This document shows positions 42,092 to 49,043 of a stretch of DNA of 64,000 bases, piece after piece. The position numbers and the translations under genes were made by a program. The notes beneath the pieces were generated by a model. It did not search any database. It was not told the origin of the DNA and saw only the letters and a program-made list of their open reading frames with translations. This stretch comes from Ruficoccus sp. ZRK36 (GTDB lineage Bacteria > Verrucomicrobiota > Verrucomicrobiia > Opitutales > Cerasicoccaceae): contig NZ_CP080649.1 in assembly GCF_019603315.1 (NCBI RefSeq), positions 2,180,176-2,244,175 on the forward strand. Reading direction: 5' to 3'. Position 1 is the stretch's first letter. Every line of letters starts with the position of its first letter.

Positions 42092-42746
42092 AACCGGGCT
42101 GTGCATCGACAGCGAACTGACCTTTGAGCAGTGGTGCGATGTGGGCCGCAAGGTGGGCCGTGTCGCCCGCACCTCGCTTTTCCTCGTGGGCGACTGGCTG
42201 ATCTACGGGCAGAACCGCTGGAACAACGGCGAGCGTTTCGAGAAAATGCCCGAGGAGCAGCGCCAGCGTTACGTCGAGGCCATGCAGGAGACCGGCCTCG
42301 AACTTAAAACGTTGCTGGACGCCGCCTACGTCGCCCGGAATGTGCCCTACGAACAGCGCCGCGCCCATCTCACCTTCGAGCACCACAAAACCGTGGCCAA
42401 GGTCAAGGATGCCCACGAGCGCGAGGAATGGCTCAAGAAGGCGGACAAGCAGGGACTGAGCACCCGACGCCTGCGCAAGTCCATCATGATCGGCCATGTC
42501 GCCCGCGACCACGAGATGCGCAGCCAGGGCGCGTTCCAGCCCCGCGAAACGCACCTGCTGTGGATTCAGCGCATGGTGCAGTGGTGGGCCAAGGTGAAGG
42601 ACGATCCGGCCCACGACGAAATGGGCCGGGAAGAACTGGAGGCCGTGCTCAAGGATTTTGAACCGGTCCTCGACATCATCGCCCAGATTCGCGAGCGGTC
42701 CCGAAACGCCGTCTCCTACCTCGAACCGGACGATAATGCGATTTGA
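42039..42746 (+). CDS. ParB-C-terminus-like phage/plasmid regulatory protein (235 aa)
   Basis: The protein contains LTFEHHKTVAKVKDAHEREE and WLKKADKQGLSTRRLRKSI (about residues 109-148), a pattern found in phage and plasmid proteins related to ParB/Noc helix-turn-helix regions, preceded by a helical N-terminus with YVARNVPYEQRRAH. No nuclease domain is present. It closes the rightward early operon. Its stop codon lies inside the left arm of the nested palindrome starting at 42739. Confidence 0.6.
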   Translation: MTIENALIMDGAPVRVTETGLCIDSELTFEQWCDVGRKVGRVARTSLFLVGDWLIYGQNRWNNGERFEKMPEEQRQRYVEAMQETGLELKTLLDAAYVARNVPYEQRRAHLTFEHHKTVAKVKDAHEREEWLKKADKQGLSTRRLRKSIMIGHVARDHEMRSQGAFQPRETHLLWIQRMVQWWAKVKDDPAHDEMGREELEAVLKDFEPVLDIIAQIRERSRNAVSYLEPDDNAI

Positions 42747-42825
42747 GTAGCACGCAGTAGCATCCAGTCGATTCGTGGCGCCACGAATCGACCAGACACG
42801 ACTCAATGCTACTCAAATCGTTTTT
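42739..42825 (+). terminator. Nested palindrome with terminal T-run
   Basis: A perfect 26-bp palindrome (GTCGATTCGTGGC and its complement, 42767-42792) sits inside a second perfect 14-bp inverted repeat (CGATTTGAGTAGCA at 42739-42752 and complement at 42807-42820). TTTTT follows directly. It overlaps the last codons of the preceding gene, so a terminator is the simplest reading; cruciform or origin function is possible. Confidence 0.65.
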
Positions 42826-43113
42826 CAGGCCAATTCATGCCCGCAACATTGACACGCGATCCCCGGTACGCAGAGGGATCAACACCGATCAGGCCGGGGC
42901 TGGCCAAAGGAATCTTTTAGGGGCGAACACGGACGGCTGGGTCCCTCAGCAGACTGGTCCGTTTGAGAGACACCTCGATTTTTTCATTTCCCACAAATTT
43001 TCGCTCTCAATGACTTGCCCGTCCGCATGACGATTGGGGGATGGTTGAAAAACAGGTGGGAAATCAGGATGGGAAATTCCCAGGCATTATTCGTCAATTC
43101 CCCCTGTAGGGCG
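42826..43113. other. Non-coding gap between early operon and divergent region
   Basis: About 290 bp without a convincing gene. It has GGGAAA/TTTCCC repeats: TTTCCCAC near 42987, GTGGGAAA near 43056 and the palindrome GGGAAATTCCC at 43071-43081. These may be protein-binding sites for control or replication. Confidence 0.4.
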
Positions 43114-43359
43114 TTATGACTTCTCCGGTTCCGGGATGATGAGACCGCTGGCGATCATATCCTCAACGAGGGCTTCGGGCGGGCTGTCGCGGTGGGGTTT
43201 TCCGGTCTGCATCTTGCAGGCTCGGGCCGTGGCGACACAGTAGGCTTCCTCGCTGTCCTCCGGGTTCCAGCTATCTAGTCTCAGTTGGCGCATCAGGTCG
43301 GCGGCATCGGTGGCGGTGAAGCTCGCCCCATCGACGGTTTGGTAGGTGGTGGTTTTCAT
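43114..43359 (-). CDS. Hypothetical protein downstream of the amidoligase (81 aa)
   Basis: Starting at ATG 43359 the protein begins MKTTTYQTVDGASFTATDAAD and ends with a Pro/Glu-rich tail (ASGLIIPEPEKS). Helical segments are DAADLMRQLRLDSW and EEAYCVATARACKM. No family recognised. It follows the amidoligase by 25 bp on the same strand, so the two are probably co-transcribed; it may be a substrate or partner, which is inference. Confidence 0.6.
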   Translation of the reverse strand: MKTTTYQTVDGASFTATDAADLMRQLRLDSWNPEDSEEAYCVATARACKMQTGKPHRDSPPEALVEDMIASGLIIPEPEKS

Positions 43360-43384
43360 GGTTGTCTTGGTTGGGATTAAAAGT

Positions 43385-44209
43385 TCAGGCGGCCTCACGG
43401 GCGAGATGTTTCGCCCGCTTGGTATAGAAGCGTCTCAGGGCGACGGGGTTGGTCCGTTGGAAGAACCACTTGTGGCGGACCATTCCGACCTCTGCGTTGC
43501 TGGGGCGGACCCGGATGGTCTTTACGGTCTTGGCCGTCTCGTAGAACTCCATCAGGAGCCTGACCCAGTTGACGGCCTTCTCGGCGTTGAGGGTTCCGCT
43601 GTGGTGGCGGACTTCGATGGTGCGGTGGCGGAAATAGGCTTGGATGTTCAGCTTCATGAAACGGCTCGGGTAGAGTCTGCCGAGGTCTTCCATCGTGTCG
43701 CAGCGGTCGATGGCCTCGAAGGCTTGCTGGCAGCATTGGGCCTGCGTGCGTCCGTTGGCGAGATCCCCGAAGTGTCCGAGATTGGACTGGCAGTAGCAGT
43801 TTGTGCTTTTGCGGCGGCTTTGAGGCTGGAAGGTGTCGAAGACATCTTCGAACTTCACCCAGAGCTTCACCAGTTTGCGGGCGTGGTGGATGGTGAAGTC
43901 GTCCACGTTCATGTGGACATGGAAACCGGTCTGCTTGTTGACCTGTGCGCCTGCGGCGTCGAGAGCGTCGCAGACCTTGGCGATTTGCCGGAGCCCTTCC
44001 TCGCCCTGAAGGATGGGGCTGACGGCTTCCAGCCCGCAGGAGGAGTCGGTGACGACTTTCCACATGGGGCAGGTCCGGTGGTTGTAAGACTGGCGTTCGG
44101 TGCTGATCCCGGCGGCGTTCATGGCATCGACAGCGGCTTGCTGGCTGATTCCGGTGAATTCGAGTTCGACCCCGTATTGGCGTTGGCTGGCGGTAGATGT
44201 GTTAGTCAT
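43385..44209 (-). CDS. Amidoligase-family enzyme
   Basis: The 274-aa product matches the amidoligase (COOH-NH2 ligase) fold, a relative of glutamine synthetase and glutamate-cysteine ligase: YGVELEFTGIS (near 12-22) with the metal-binding Glu pair, VVTDSSCGLEAVSPIL (about 52-67), GFHVHMNVDDF (about 94-104) and RTIEVRHHSGTLNAEKAVNW (about 198-217). These enzymes use ATP to form amide bonds, predicted to act on peptides or cell-wall amines, and are frequent on phages and plasmids. Its promoter region carries a dyad operator (44233-44247) shared with the next minus-strand gene. Confidence 0.82.
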   Translation of the reverse strand: MTNTSTASQRQYGVELEFTGISQQAAVDAMNAAGISTERQSYNHRTCPMWKVVTDSSCGLEAVSPILQGEEGLRQIAKVCDALDAAGAQVNKQTGFHVHMNVDDFTIHHARKLVKLWVKFEDVFDTFQPQSRRKSTNCYCQSNLGHFGDLANGRTQAQCCQQAFEAIDRCDTMEDLGRLYPSRFMKLNIQAYFRHRTIEVRHHSGTLNAEKAVNWVRLLMEFYETAKTVKTIRVRPSNAEVGMVRHKWFFQRTNPVALRRFYTKRAKHLAREAA

Positions 44210-44230
44210 TACGTGTCAGTTGGTTATGTT

Positions 44231-44305
44231 TACACTCTACCAGAGTGAGCACGCAATTATAGGGTAATGTCCAACTTTCGGTCGTTCTGAGCGAACGCCT
44301 TACGG
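44231..44305 (-). promoter_or_regulatory. Regulatory repeat A (copy 1), amidoligase promoter/operator
   Basis: Shares about 62 of 75 bases with 44766-44840. On the minus strand it holds AACGACCGAAAG, then TATAAT as a -10 candidate, then the dyad CACTCTGGTAGAGTG (44233-44247) just downstream, where a repressor would block transcription. It starts 22 bp upstream of the amidoligase ATG. Confidence 0.65.
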
Positions 44306-44397
44306 GACCGGGACAGATTTTTATGAAAATCCGCGACAGATTGCCGTGGGTGGCGGATATTATGAGCAGTGCATAACCGTTTAAGACATGCTCACAA

Positions 44398-44436
44398 TAG
44401 TTTCATGCCACTTCGCAATTGGCACGTATATTGACT
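44398..44436. promoter_or_regulatory. Regulatory repeat B (copy 1)
   Basis: A 39-bp element, identical at 33 of 39 positions to 44909-44947, built around TGCCA-n9-TGGCA. It lies about 92 bp on the upstream side of repeat A for the minus-strand amidoligase gene. Confidence 0.6.
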
Positions 44437-44467
44437 CATGGCATTGGCAATAGGCGTCCTTTCGTTG

Positions 44468-44746
44468 TCAGTATTCGGAGGGTAACAGCGCGGTGGTCAC
44501 GGAACGGTCGGCTTCCGTGATGATCCAGATGGTGTTCCCCTCCACCGTGTAGGCGGACATCACGCGCCAACCTTCCTTCAAGGCTTCGTTGTTGGCCGTT
44601 TTGTCCTCCCGGCAGAGTTCTCCCCAATCGCCGTGCGCATGGCGTAGCAGGAGCGGAATCAGGTTCAGTTCCAGTTCCGCGACACCGGGAGTCATTAATA
44701 ACGTCCCGAGCCGGAACTTTGGGTTTAGCGGTTCATCATTCGTCAT
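44468..44746 (-). CDS. Plasmid/phage accessory protein (92 aa)
   Basis: The product reads FRLGTLLMTPGVAELELNL, then LLLRHAHGDWGELCREDKTA, then IWIITEADRSVTTALLPSEY, a pattern I associate with small conserved proteins on plasmids and phages of unknown biochemical function. Length and motif order are complete. It has its own copy of regulatory repeat A directly upstream (44766-44840), so it responds to the same regulator as the amidoligase. Confidence 0.75.
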   Translation of the reverse strand: MTNDEPLNPKFRLGTLLMTPGVAELELNLIPLLLRHAHGDWGELCREDKTANNEALKEGWRVMSAYTVEGNTIWIITEADRSVTTALLPSEY

Positions 44747-44765
44747 CGTGTGTGTGGGTTAGGCT

Positions 44766-44840
44766 ATCACTCTACCAGAGTGAGCACACGATCATAGGGT
44801 GATGTTCAACTATCGGTCGTTCACTCGGAACGCCTTGCGA
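44766..44840 (-). promoter_or_regulatory. Regulatory repeat A (copy 2)
   Basis: Same arrangement as copy 1: on the minus strand AACGACCGATAG, -10 candidate TATGAT and dyad CACTCTGGTAGAGTG (44768-44782) immediately upstream of the 92-aa gene. The dyad is fully conserved between the copies while flanks differ. Confidence 0.65.
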
Positions 44841-44908
44841 AAGCGGCGAATATTCACGTCAGCGGTCTTCGTCATACGGGGTCTGAAACAGCACGGCCTC
44901 CCTCGCAG

Positions 44909-44947
44909 TAGTTTCGTGCCAGTTCACGATTGGCACGCATTTTGACT
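44909..44947. promoter_or_regulatory. Regulatory repeat B (copy 2)
   Basis: Second copy of the 39-bp element, with arms GTGCCA and TGGCAC. It is 68 bp from repeat A copy 2, so order and orientation match copy 1. Confidence 0.6.
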
Positions 44948-45043
44948 TCGCGCCGAAGGCATCTGTATCCGTGTTTCCAATACAAACAGGGAGACCGTTT
45001 TCTTCTAAAAAATTTGGCCTTATCGGGTAAGTCCTTCGATCAG

Positions 45044-45069
45044 AACGACCGAAAGATCATGAATACCCT
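45044..45069 (+). promoter_or_regulatory. Third, divergent match to the repeat A core
   Basis: AACGACCGAAAG followed by ATACCCT repeats the promoter core of repeat A, but on the plus strand, facing the genes from 45127. The CACTCT dyad is absent. Confidence 0.45.
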
Positions 45070-45126
45070 GGACGTGATTTGTCACCATGTCAGAGTCTTT
45101 ATAGAATCAGAAACCACTGGCATACA

Positions 45127-45378
45127 ATGGATAGCAAACCAAACACTCCTGGCAGAGAGGCCATGCGTCAACAGATGAAGACTGCGTTGGACGCCATACA
45201 CACGATTGCGGAAACCATCCGAGAGTTGGGGGAAGTTCCCTCGGGCGAACTCTACGCCCGCCTGATGGGGAAGATCGAACTGGGCGACTACGACCTGATT
45301 ATCGACACCCTCAAACGCGCCGGTCTGGTGACGGAAAGCCCCGCCCATCTTTTGAAATGGAACCGCATCGAACGATAA
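45127..45378 (+). CDS. Small winged-helix-like phage/plasmid protein (83 aa)
   Basis: From ATG 45127 the protein contains MKTALDAIHTIAETIRELGE and then VPSGELYARLMGKIELGDYD leading into LIIDTLKRAGLVTES, which looks like a winged-helix DNA-binding domain. No family name can be given with certainty. It is the first plus-strand gene facing away from the amidoligase side and precedes three other small genes. Confidence 0.62.
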   Translation: MDSKPNTPGREAMRQQMKTALDAIHTIAETIRELGEVPSGELYARLMGKIELGDYDLIIDTLKRAGLVTESPAHLLKWNRIER

Positions 45379-45382
45379 CCCT

Positions 45383-45700
45383 ATGAAAACCAATATGAGC
45401 GATACAGCCGCCACATCCCAACCCCAAGATTCACGTCGCATTTTCATGCCCCTTTGCACGCGCAAGCCTTCGACATGGGCCGAGTGCCCGCGCCACCGTC
45501 ACGACGAGTTGTCCCCCTTGCAGCGGGACTTGATCCGCACGCTACCGGTGAAAGGCACTGACGCCGCCAGCCCGATGGATGAGTTCTTGGAGGAAAATCC
45601 GCCTCTGGAATGCGTCGTCCTGATCACGGGCGGGCATGTTTTCTACGTCAACACCGAAGGCTACCGCTACGCCCGCTATGCCTTCCACATCCTCGCTTGA
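45383..45700 (+). CDS. Hypothetical phage protein (105 aa)
   Basis: The product has one recognisable feature, a hydrophobic strand pair ECVVLITGGHVFYVNTEGYR near residues 75-94; the N-terminal third is polar. It has Cys and His residues (MPLCTRKPS, AECPRHRHDE) but no clear metal motif. It follows the previous gene by 4 bp and probably belongs to one operon with 45127 and 45705. Function unknown. Confidence 0.58.
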   Translation: MKTNMSDTAATSQPQDSRRIFMPLCTRKPSTWAECPRHRHDELSPLQRDLIRTLPVKGTDAASPMDEFLEENPPLECVVLITGGHVFYVNTEGYRYARYAFHILA

Positions 45701-45704
45701 AGCC

Positions 45705-45872
45705 ATGAGCATCGACCTGTCCCAAGTTCCCGAACCGATCATGGAAACCGTCCGGCTCTTCGCCGCCGTCGAAGGCGTCACACTCACCAAGCCGGAGGAC
45801 TACGCACGCTATATTCTGGAAGACGAGGACGCGCTGGAAATCGTTCTGCCCTACATCGACCACGACTTTTGA
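45705..45872 (+). CDS. Hypothetical phage protein (55 aa)
   Basis: Starts at ATG 45705, four bases after the previous stop. Short, acidic and mostly helical (EPIMETVRLFAAVEGVTLTK, then a stretch ending IVLPYIDHDF). No family. Retained because of its tight operon spacing. Confidence 0.5.
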   Translation: MSIDLSQVPEPIMETVRLFAAVEGVTLTKPEDYARYILEDEDALEIVLPYIDHDF

Positions 45873-45909
45873 ATCACACGACTCATAACCAAACAACCCA
45901 TATAAAACC

Positions 45910-46371
45910 ATGAATAAACTATACTGGATCGTCTGCGAAGAAAACGACAACACCCTGTATGAAGGCCGCTTTCTCGGGCGTACGCGAGGAGCCGCCCTCA
46001 AGCACTTGAAGGAACAGCTTGGCCGGTCGAACCTGACCGGCCTTGTTTTTGCCATCACTGAGATCCCCGTCACGCTGATCCGCGAGATCGTCACGGAGAT
46101 CATGGCGGGCAATACCGCCCCGGCTCACGTGAACGGGACCCGTTCAACGGCTCCTGCCGAACCGGAAAGCGATGACACCGAAGATGCTGCCCCGCTGCCG
46201 TCCGAGACGGTTACGGACACACCTTCCGGCCATGACTGGGCGGCGATCAAAGCCTGCTACATGGAAGGGCGCGGCCCCAAGGATGTCGCGGAACTGATGA
46301 ACGTGCCGCTGAACACCTTAAAAGGACGCATCACCCGCGAAGGATGGGCGCGGGAACGCCGAGAGGCATGA
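45910..46371 (+). CDS. HTH protein, terminase-small-subunit-like C-terminus (153 aa)
   Basis: Residues 1-70 form a small alpha/beta domain (MNKLYWIVCEENDNTLYEGR); a Pro/Ser/Glu linker follows; the C-terminus WAAIKACYMEGRGPKDVAEL then MNVPLNTLKGRITREGW is a helix-turn-helix of the kind seen at the N-terminus of phage terminase small subunits and in GcrA-like regulators. It precedes the DNA-modification island and may regulate it. Confidence 0.62.
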   Translation: MNKLYWIVCEENDNTLYEGRFLGRTRGAALKHLKEQLGRSNLTGLVFAITEIPVTLIREIVTEIMAGNTAPAHVNGTRSTAPAEPESDDTEDAAPLPSETVTDTPSGHDWAAIKACYMEGRGPKDVAELMNVPLNTLKGRITREGWARERREA

Positions 46372-46446
46372 AAGGACGGGGAACCGTCCCCATGCCCTCC
46401 CGCCGCCGAGGGCAGCCGGAGCCATTTCCGGCAAGTCCTGCGACGG

Positions 46447-47277
46447 ATGATCGAAACCGCCTCTGACTGGCCGAGGAAACCGGACCGCCAGTTGGAGATC
46501 ACGCCGCCCGGTCACGGCTGGCTCCTGCCGATCCTCTTGGAGGTGGAGAGCCGCTGTTGGGGCCGGTGGGAGCACTGGACGCGAACGATGGAAGCCGGAC
46601 GCATCTTGGATGAACCGATCCCGCCCATTGCCTTTGAACCACTGTCCCCGCTACCGCGCAAGATGCACGAGAAGTCTCTCGACAGTATTTCACCAAGCGG
46701 CGGGTGGCAGGGCTGGGACAGTTGGCGATTGTTCGATTACTATCTGGACTGGTTGCTCTACGCTTTCGGGGACAGTCGCCAGAAAGAGCCGCCACCCGAG
46801 CCCGCGCCGGGAGCGTTCAGCCGACTCTATCAGGTATTCTGCCTCGAAGCCATGATTGCCTGGCCCTGCGACACCTTCGGAAAACTGATGGCCGAGAATC
46901 GCCACGGGCGCGGGGCCGGGTTCTTCCCCACGCCCGAGCATGTGGTTGGAATGATGGTGCAAATGATGTTCCCTGATGGCGAGGACTACCGCCTCAAAAC
47001 CGTCTGCGACCCCTGCGTCGGCACCGGGCGCATGATCCTTCACGCCAGTAACTACTCCTACCGACTCTACGCTCAGGACATCAACCCGACCGTCATCAAA
47101 GCCTGCCTTGTGAACGGCTACTGCTTCGCCCCGTGGCTCGTCAGGCCGTTTCCCTTTCTTCGGGAGTTGCCCGCCGAGGACGTGAGCCAGCCGCTAACGG
47201 TCCCGGAAACTGCGCAGATTTCCCGCCCTGCACGGGTGGAAAAGCCAACTCAAATGATACTGCTTGACGGGATTTGA
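46447..47277 (+). CDS. N6-adenine-methylase-like protein without visible motif IV
   Basis: The 276-aa protein shows the N6_Mtase type region GFFPTPEHVVGMMVQMMF (about residues 157-174), the SAM-binding motif I CDPCVGTGRMILHAS (about 189-203) and motif II-like LYAQDINPTVIKACLVNGY. The expected catalytic motif IV (NPPF/NPPY) does not appear before the C-terminus, which ends LLDGI. Either it is a SAM-binding pseudo-enzyme, or its catalytic part has been lost. The stop codon TGA is part of the TTGACA box preceding the next gene. Confidence 0.7.
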   Translation: MIETASDWPRKPDRQLEITPPGHGWLLPILLEVESRCWGRWEHWTRTMEAGRILDEPIPPIAFEPLSPLPRKMHEKSLDSISPSGGWQGWDSWRLFDYYLDWLLYAFGDSRQKEPPPEPAPGAFSRLYQVFCLEAMIAWPCDTFGKLMAENRHGRGAGFFPTPEHVVGMMVQMMFPDGEDYRLKTVCDPCVGTGRMILHASNYSYRLYAQDINPTVIKACLVNGYCFAPWLVRPFPFLRELPAEDVSQPLTVPETAQISRPARVEKPTQMILLDGI

Positions 47278-47279
47278 CA
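47274..47279 (+). promoter_or_regulatory. TTGACA start-proximal box, ParB gene
   Basis: TTGACA overlaps the stop of the methylase-like gene and ends 14 nt before ATG 47294; the start codon is preceded by GGC, with no Shine-Dalgarno. Confidence 0.45.
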
Positions 47280-47293
47280 CCGTTGCCGCAGGC

Positions 47294-47944
47294 ATGAGCA
47301 AAGCGGCAACGCCCAAGGCAAAGGGACTGGCGGACGGGATTGAAGTGTGGTGCAGCTTCGACAAGCTGGTTCCGATTGAGGATTTGAAACCCAACCCGCG
47401 CAATCCCAATACGCACCCGGCGCGGCAGGTTGAGCTTCTGGCGAAGAACGTCCGCTACTTCGGCTGGCGTCATCCCATCACGGTTTCGAATCGCTCCGGG
47501 TTCATCGTGGCGGGACATGGCCGGTTGGAGGCGGCCCGCGAGCTTGGCGTCCAACTGGTGCCGGTGGATTACCAGGACTTTGCCTCGGACAATGACGAGA
47601 TGGCCGTGCTGGTGGCGGACAACCGCCTGGCGGAACTGGCCAGCCTCGATCTGAATTCGCTCGAAGGCATTATTGACGAATTGCGGGTGGCCGACTTCGA
47701 CACCCTCCTGACCGGCTTTGACGAGACCGACCTGGCCAGCCTTTTGCAGGGAGATGACGCCGCGCCGGGCGACGATGATGACGATGACGAACTGGACAAA
47801 GGCGACGTGACGATTGTGCTCGGTCTGTACCGCTTCAAGTTGACGCAGGAAGACTACCTGGCGTGGATCGACCGCGTCAAGCAGGACGTGGGCTTCGACA
47901 AGCAGGCCGTCACCAAGGAACTGCGCCGGAGGCTCGGGGTTTGA
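47294..47944 (+). CDS. Stand-alone ParB/Srx-fold protein
   Basis: Starting at ATG 47294 the 216-aa protein has a ParB N-terminal domain: PIEDLKPNPRNPNTHPARQ, then FGWRHPITVSNRSGFIVAGH, then GRLEAARELGVQLVPV and ADNRLAELASLD (about residues 20-120). In many phage proteins this domain is followed by an N4/N6 DNA methylase; here the methylase is missing and the chain ends with an acidic run (DDDDDDEL) and a short helix. ParB domains of this class may act as nucleases or nucleotide hydrolases. It lies between a methylase-like gene and a C5-methylase gene. Confidence 0.82.
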   Translation: MSKAATPKAKGLADGIEVWCSFDKLVPIEDLKPNPRNPNTHPARQVELLAKNVRYFGWRHPITVSNRSGFIVAGHGRLEAARELGVQLVPVDYQDFASDNDEMAVLVADNRLAELASLDLNSLEGIIDELRVADFDTLLTGFDETDLASLLQGDDAAPGDDDDDDELDKGDVTIVLGLYRFKLTQEDYLAWIDRVKQDVGFDKQAVTKELRRRLGV

Positions 47945-47968
47945 ACGCGCCGCGTTCTGGGACCAGGC

Positions 47969-49021
47969 ATGATGAGCGCCTATTACAACGAGTATGATTC
48001 GGGGGCGGCGGCATGGCTAGGAGAGCTGATCAAGGACGGGCTGATTCCGCCCGGCGATGTGGACCAACGCAGTATCGAGTATGTATCGGCAGACGACCTT
48101 GAACCTTACCGCCAGTGCCACTTCTTTGCCGGAATCGGCGGATGGCCCCATGCGCTCAAACTCGCCGGATGGCCGGACGACAAACCCGTCTGGACCGGCA
48201 GTTGCCCGTGCCCCCCGTTCTCGTCGGCAAGCAAAGGACAGACGTGCCCTGGATGCGGTGGCAAATACTGTCTGTCGCATCCACTCGTCACAGCCGGATG
48301 GATATGTCTCGATTGCGGGGACCAATGGCGGGGTGATGATCGCCATTTACTCCCCGAGTTTCAGCGCCTCATCGGCCAGTGCGGCCCTTCAGTCGTATTT
48401 GGAGAGCAGGTTGCGAGCGCGGATGGTCGGCACTGGCTCTACTCTCTACGCGCTACGCTGGAAAAAATGGGATATGCCGTCGGGGCCGCCGATTTGTGCG
48501 CTGCGGGCGTCGGCGCTCCGCACATCCGCCAGCGGCTCTACTGGTGCGCTCACCATCTGCGATCTTCCCCTGTCGCCCTGGGCAACGCCATCGAGCCGGG
48601 ACTGGAAGGATTCGGCGGGCATGGCGACGGAAGCCATCAACCCGGACGGGAGCAGGCGGACCCGGCTCGATCAGTTGCCCAGACTGGTGCAACTGGCGGG
48701 ATGGTCGACACCGCGCTCGACGGACGACAGATGCGGGAAGCACTACACTCCGGGGTGCAATGGCAGGGATTTGTCGAAAGACACCATGCTGACAGCCTGC
48801 GACCGGCCTGTCCGACTGACGGATTCTGGAGAAATGTTGATTGGCTCTTGTGCCGGGATGCCAGGTGGCGGGCAGTTGAGCCCGGCTCATTCCCGCTGGC
48901 TCATGGGCTATCCGCCCGAGTGGGACGCCTGCGCGGTTACGGCAATGCCATCGTCCCGCAAGTCGCCTCGGCGTTCATTCAGGCATACGCGGAAGCCTTG
49001 AAAAGCTTGGATGGTTTTTGA
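47969..49021 (+). CDS. Phage C5-cytosine DNA methyltransferase
   Basis: The 350-aa protein has motif [14 protein letters not shown] (about residues 51-63), catalytic motif [14 protein letters not shown] (Cys81 expected; the usual PCQ is PCP), a four-Cys insertion TCPGCGGKY...CLDCGDQW (about 92-125) that looks like a zinc ribbon, motif VI variant VFGEQVAS, motif [12 protein letters not shown] and motif [16 protein letters not shown]. It would methylate cytosine in a specific sequence, probably protecting phage DNA. A second reading frame in the same DNA is also open (see 48336-49001). Confidence 0.85.
   Translation: MMSAYYNEYDSGAAAWLGELIKDGLIPPGDVDQRSIEYVSADDLEPYRQCHFFAGIGGWPHALKLAGWPDDKPVWTGSCPCPPFSSASKGQTCPGCGGKYCLSHPLVTAGWICLDCGDQWRGDDRHLLPEFQRLIGQCGPSVVFGEQVASADGRHWLYSLRATLEKMGYAVGAADLCAAGVGAPHIRQRLYWCAHHLRSSPVALGNAIEPGLEGFGGHGDGSHQPGREQADPARSVAQTGATGGMVDTALDGRQMREALHSGVQWQGFVERHHADSLRPACPTDGFWRNVDWLLCRDARWRAVEPGSFPLAHGLSARVGRLRGYGNAIVPQVASAFIQAYAEALKSLDGF
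48336..49001 (+). CDS. Possible overlapping gene inside the C5-methylase
   Basis: In the +1 frame relative to the methylase, ATG 48336 opens a 221-aa frame reading [20 protein letters not shown], then [11 protein letters not shown], then [12 protein letters not shown] and [21 protein letters not shown] recall annotated phage proteins with W-x-T-P repeats and the R-W-L-M-G-x-P-x-x-W-D ending, many next to or overlapping C5-methylases. It may be a real dual-coded gene or an often annotated shadow frame; the sequence alone cannot settle it. Confidence 0.3.
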   Translation: MIAIYSPSFSASSASAALQSYLESRLRARMVGTGSTLYALRWKKWDMPSGPPICALRASALRTSASGSTGALTICDLPLSPWATPSSRDWKDSAGMATEAINPDGSRRTRLDQLPRLVQLAGWSTPRSTDDRCGKHYTPGCNGRDLSKDTMLTACDRPVRLTDSGEMLIGSCAGMPGGGQLSPAHSRWLMGYPPEWDACAVTAMPSSRKSPRRSFRHTRKP

Positions 49022-49023
49022 CA
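49018..49023 (+). promoter_or_regulatory. TTGACA start-proximal box, ParB-methyltransferase gene
   Basis: TTTTTGACA overlaps the methylase stop and ends 20 nt before ATG 49044, the longest spacing in the set. Confidence 0.4.
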
Positions 49024-49043
49024 GCACGGTGAGGGACGAAAAC

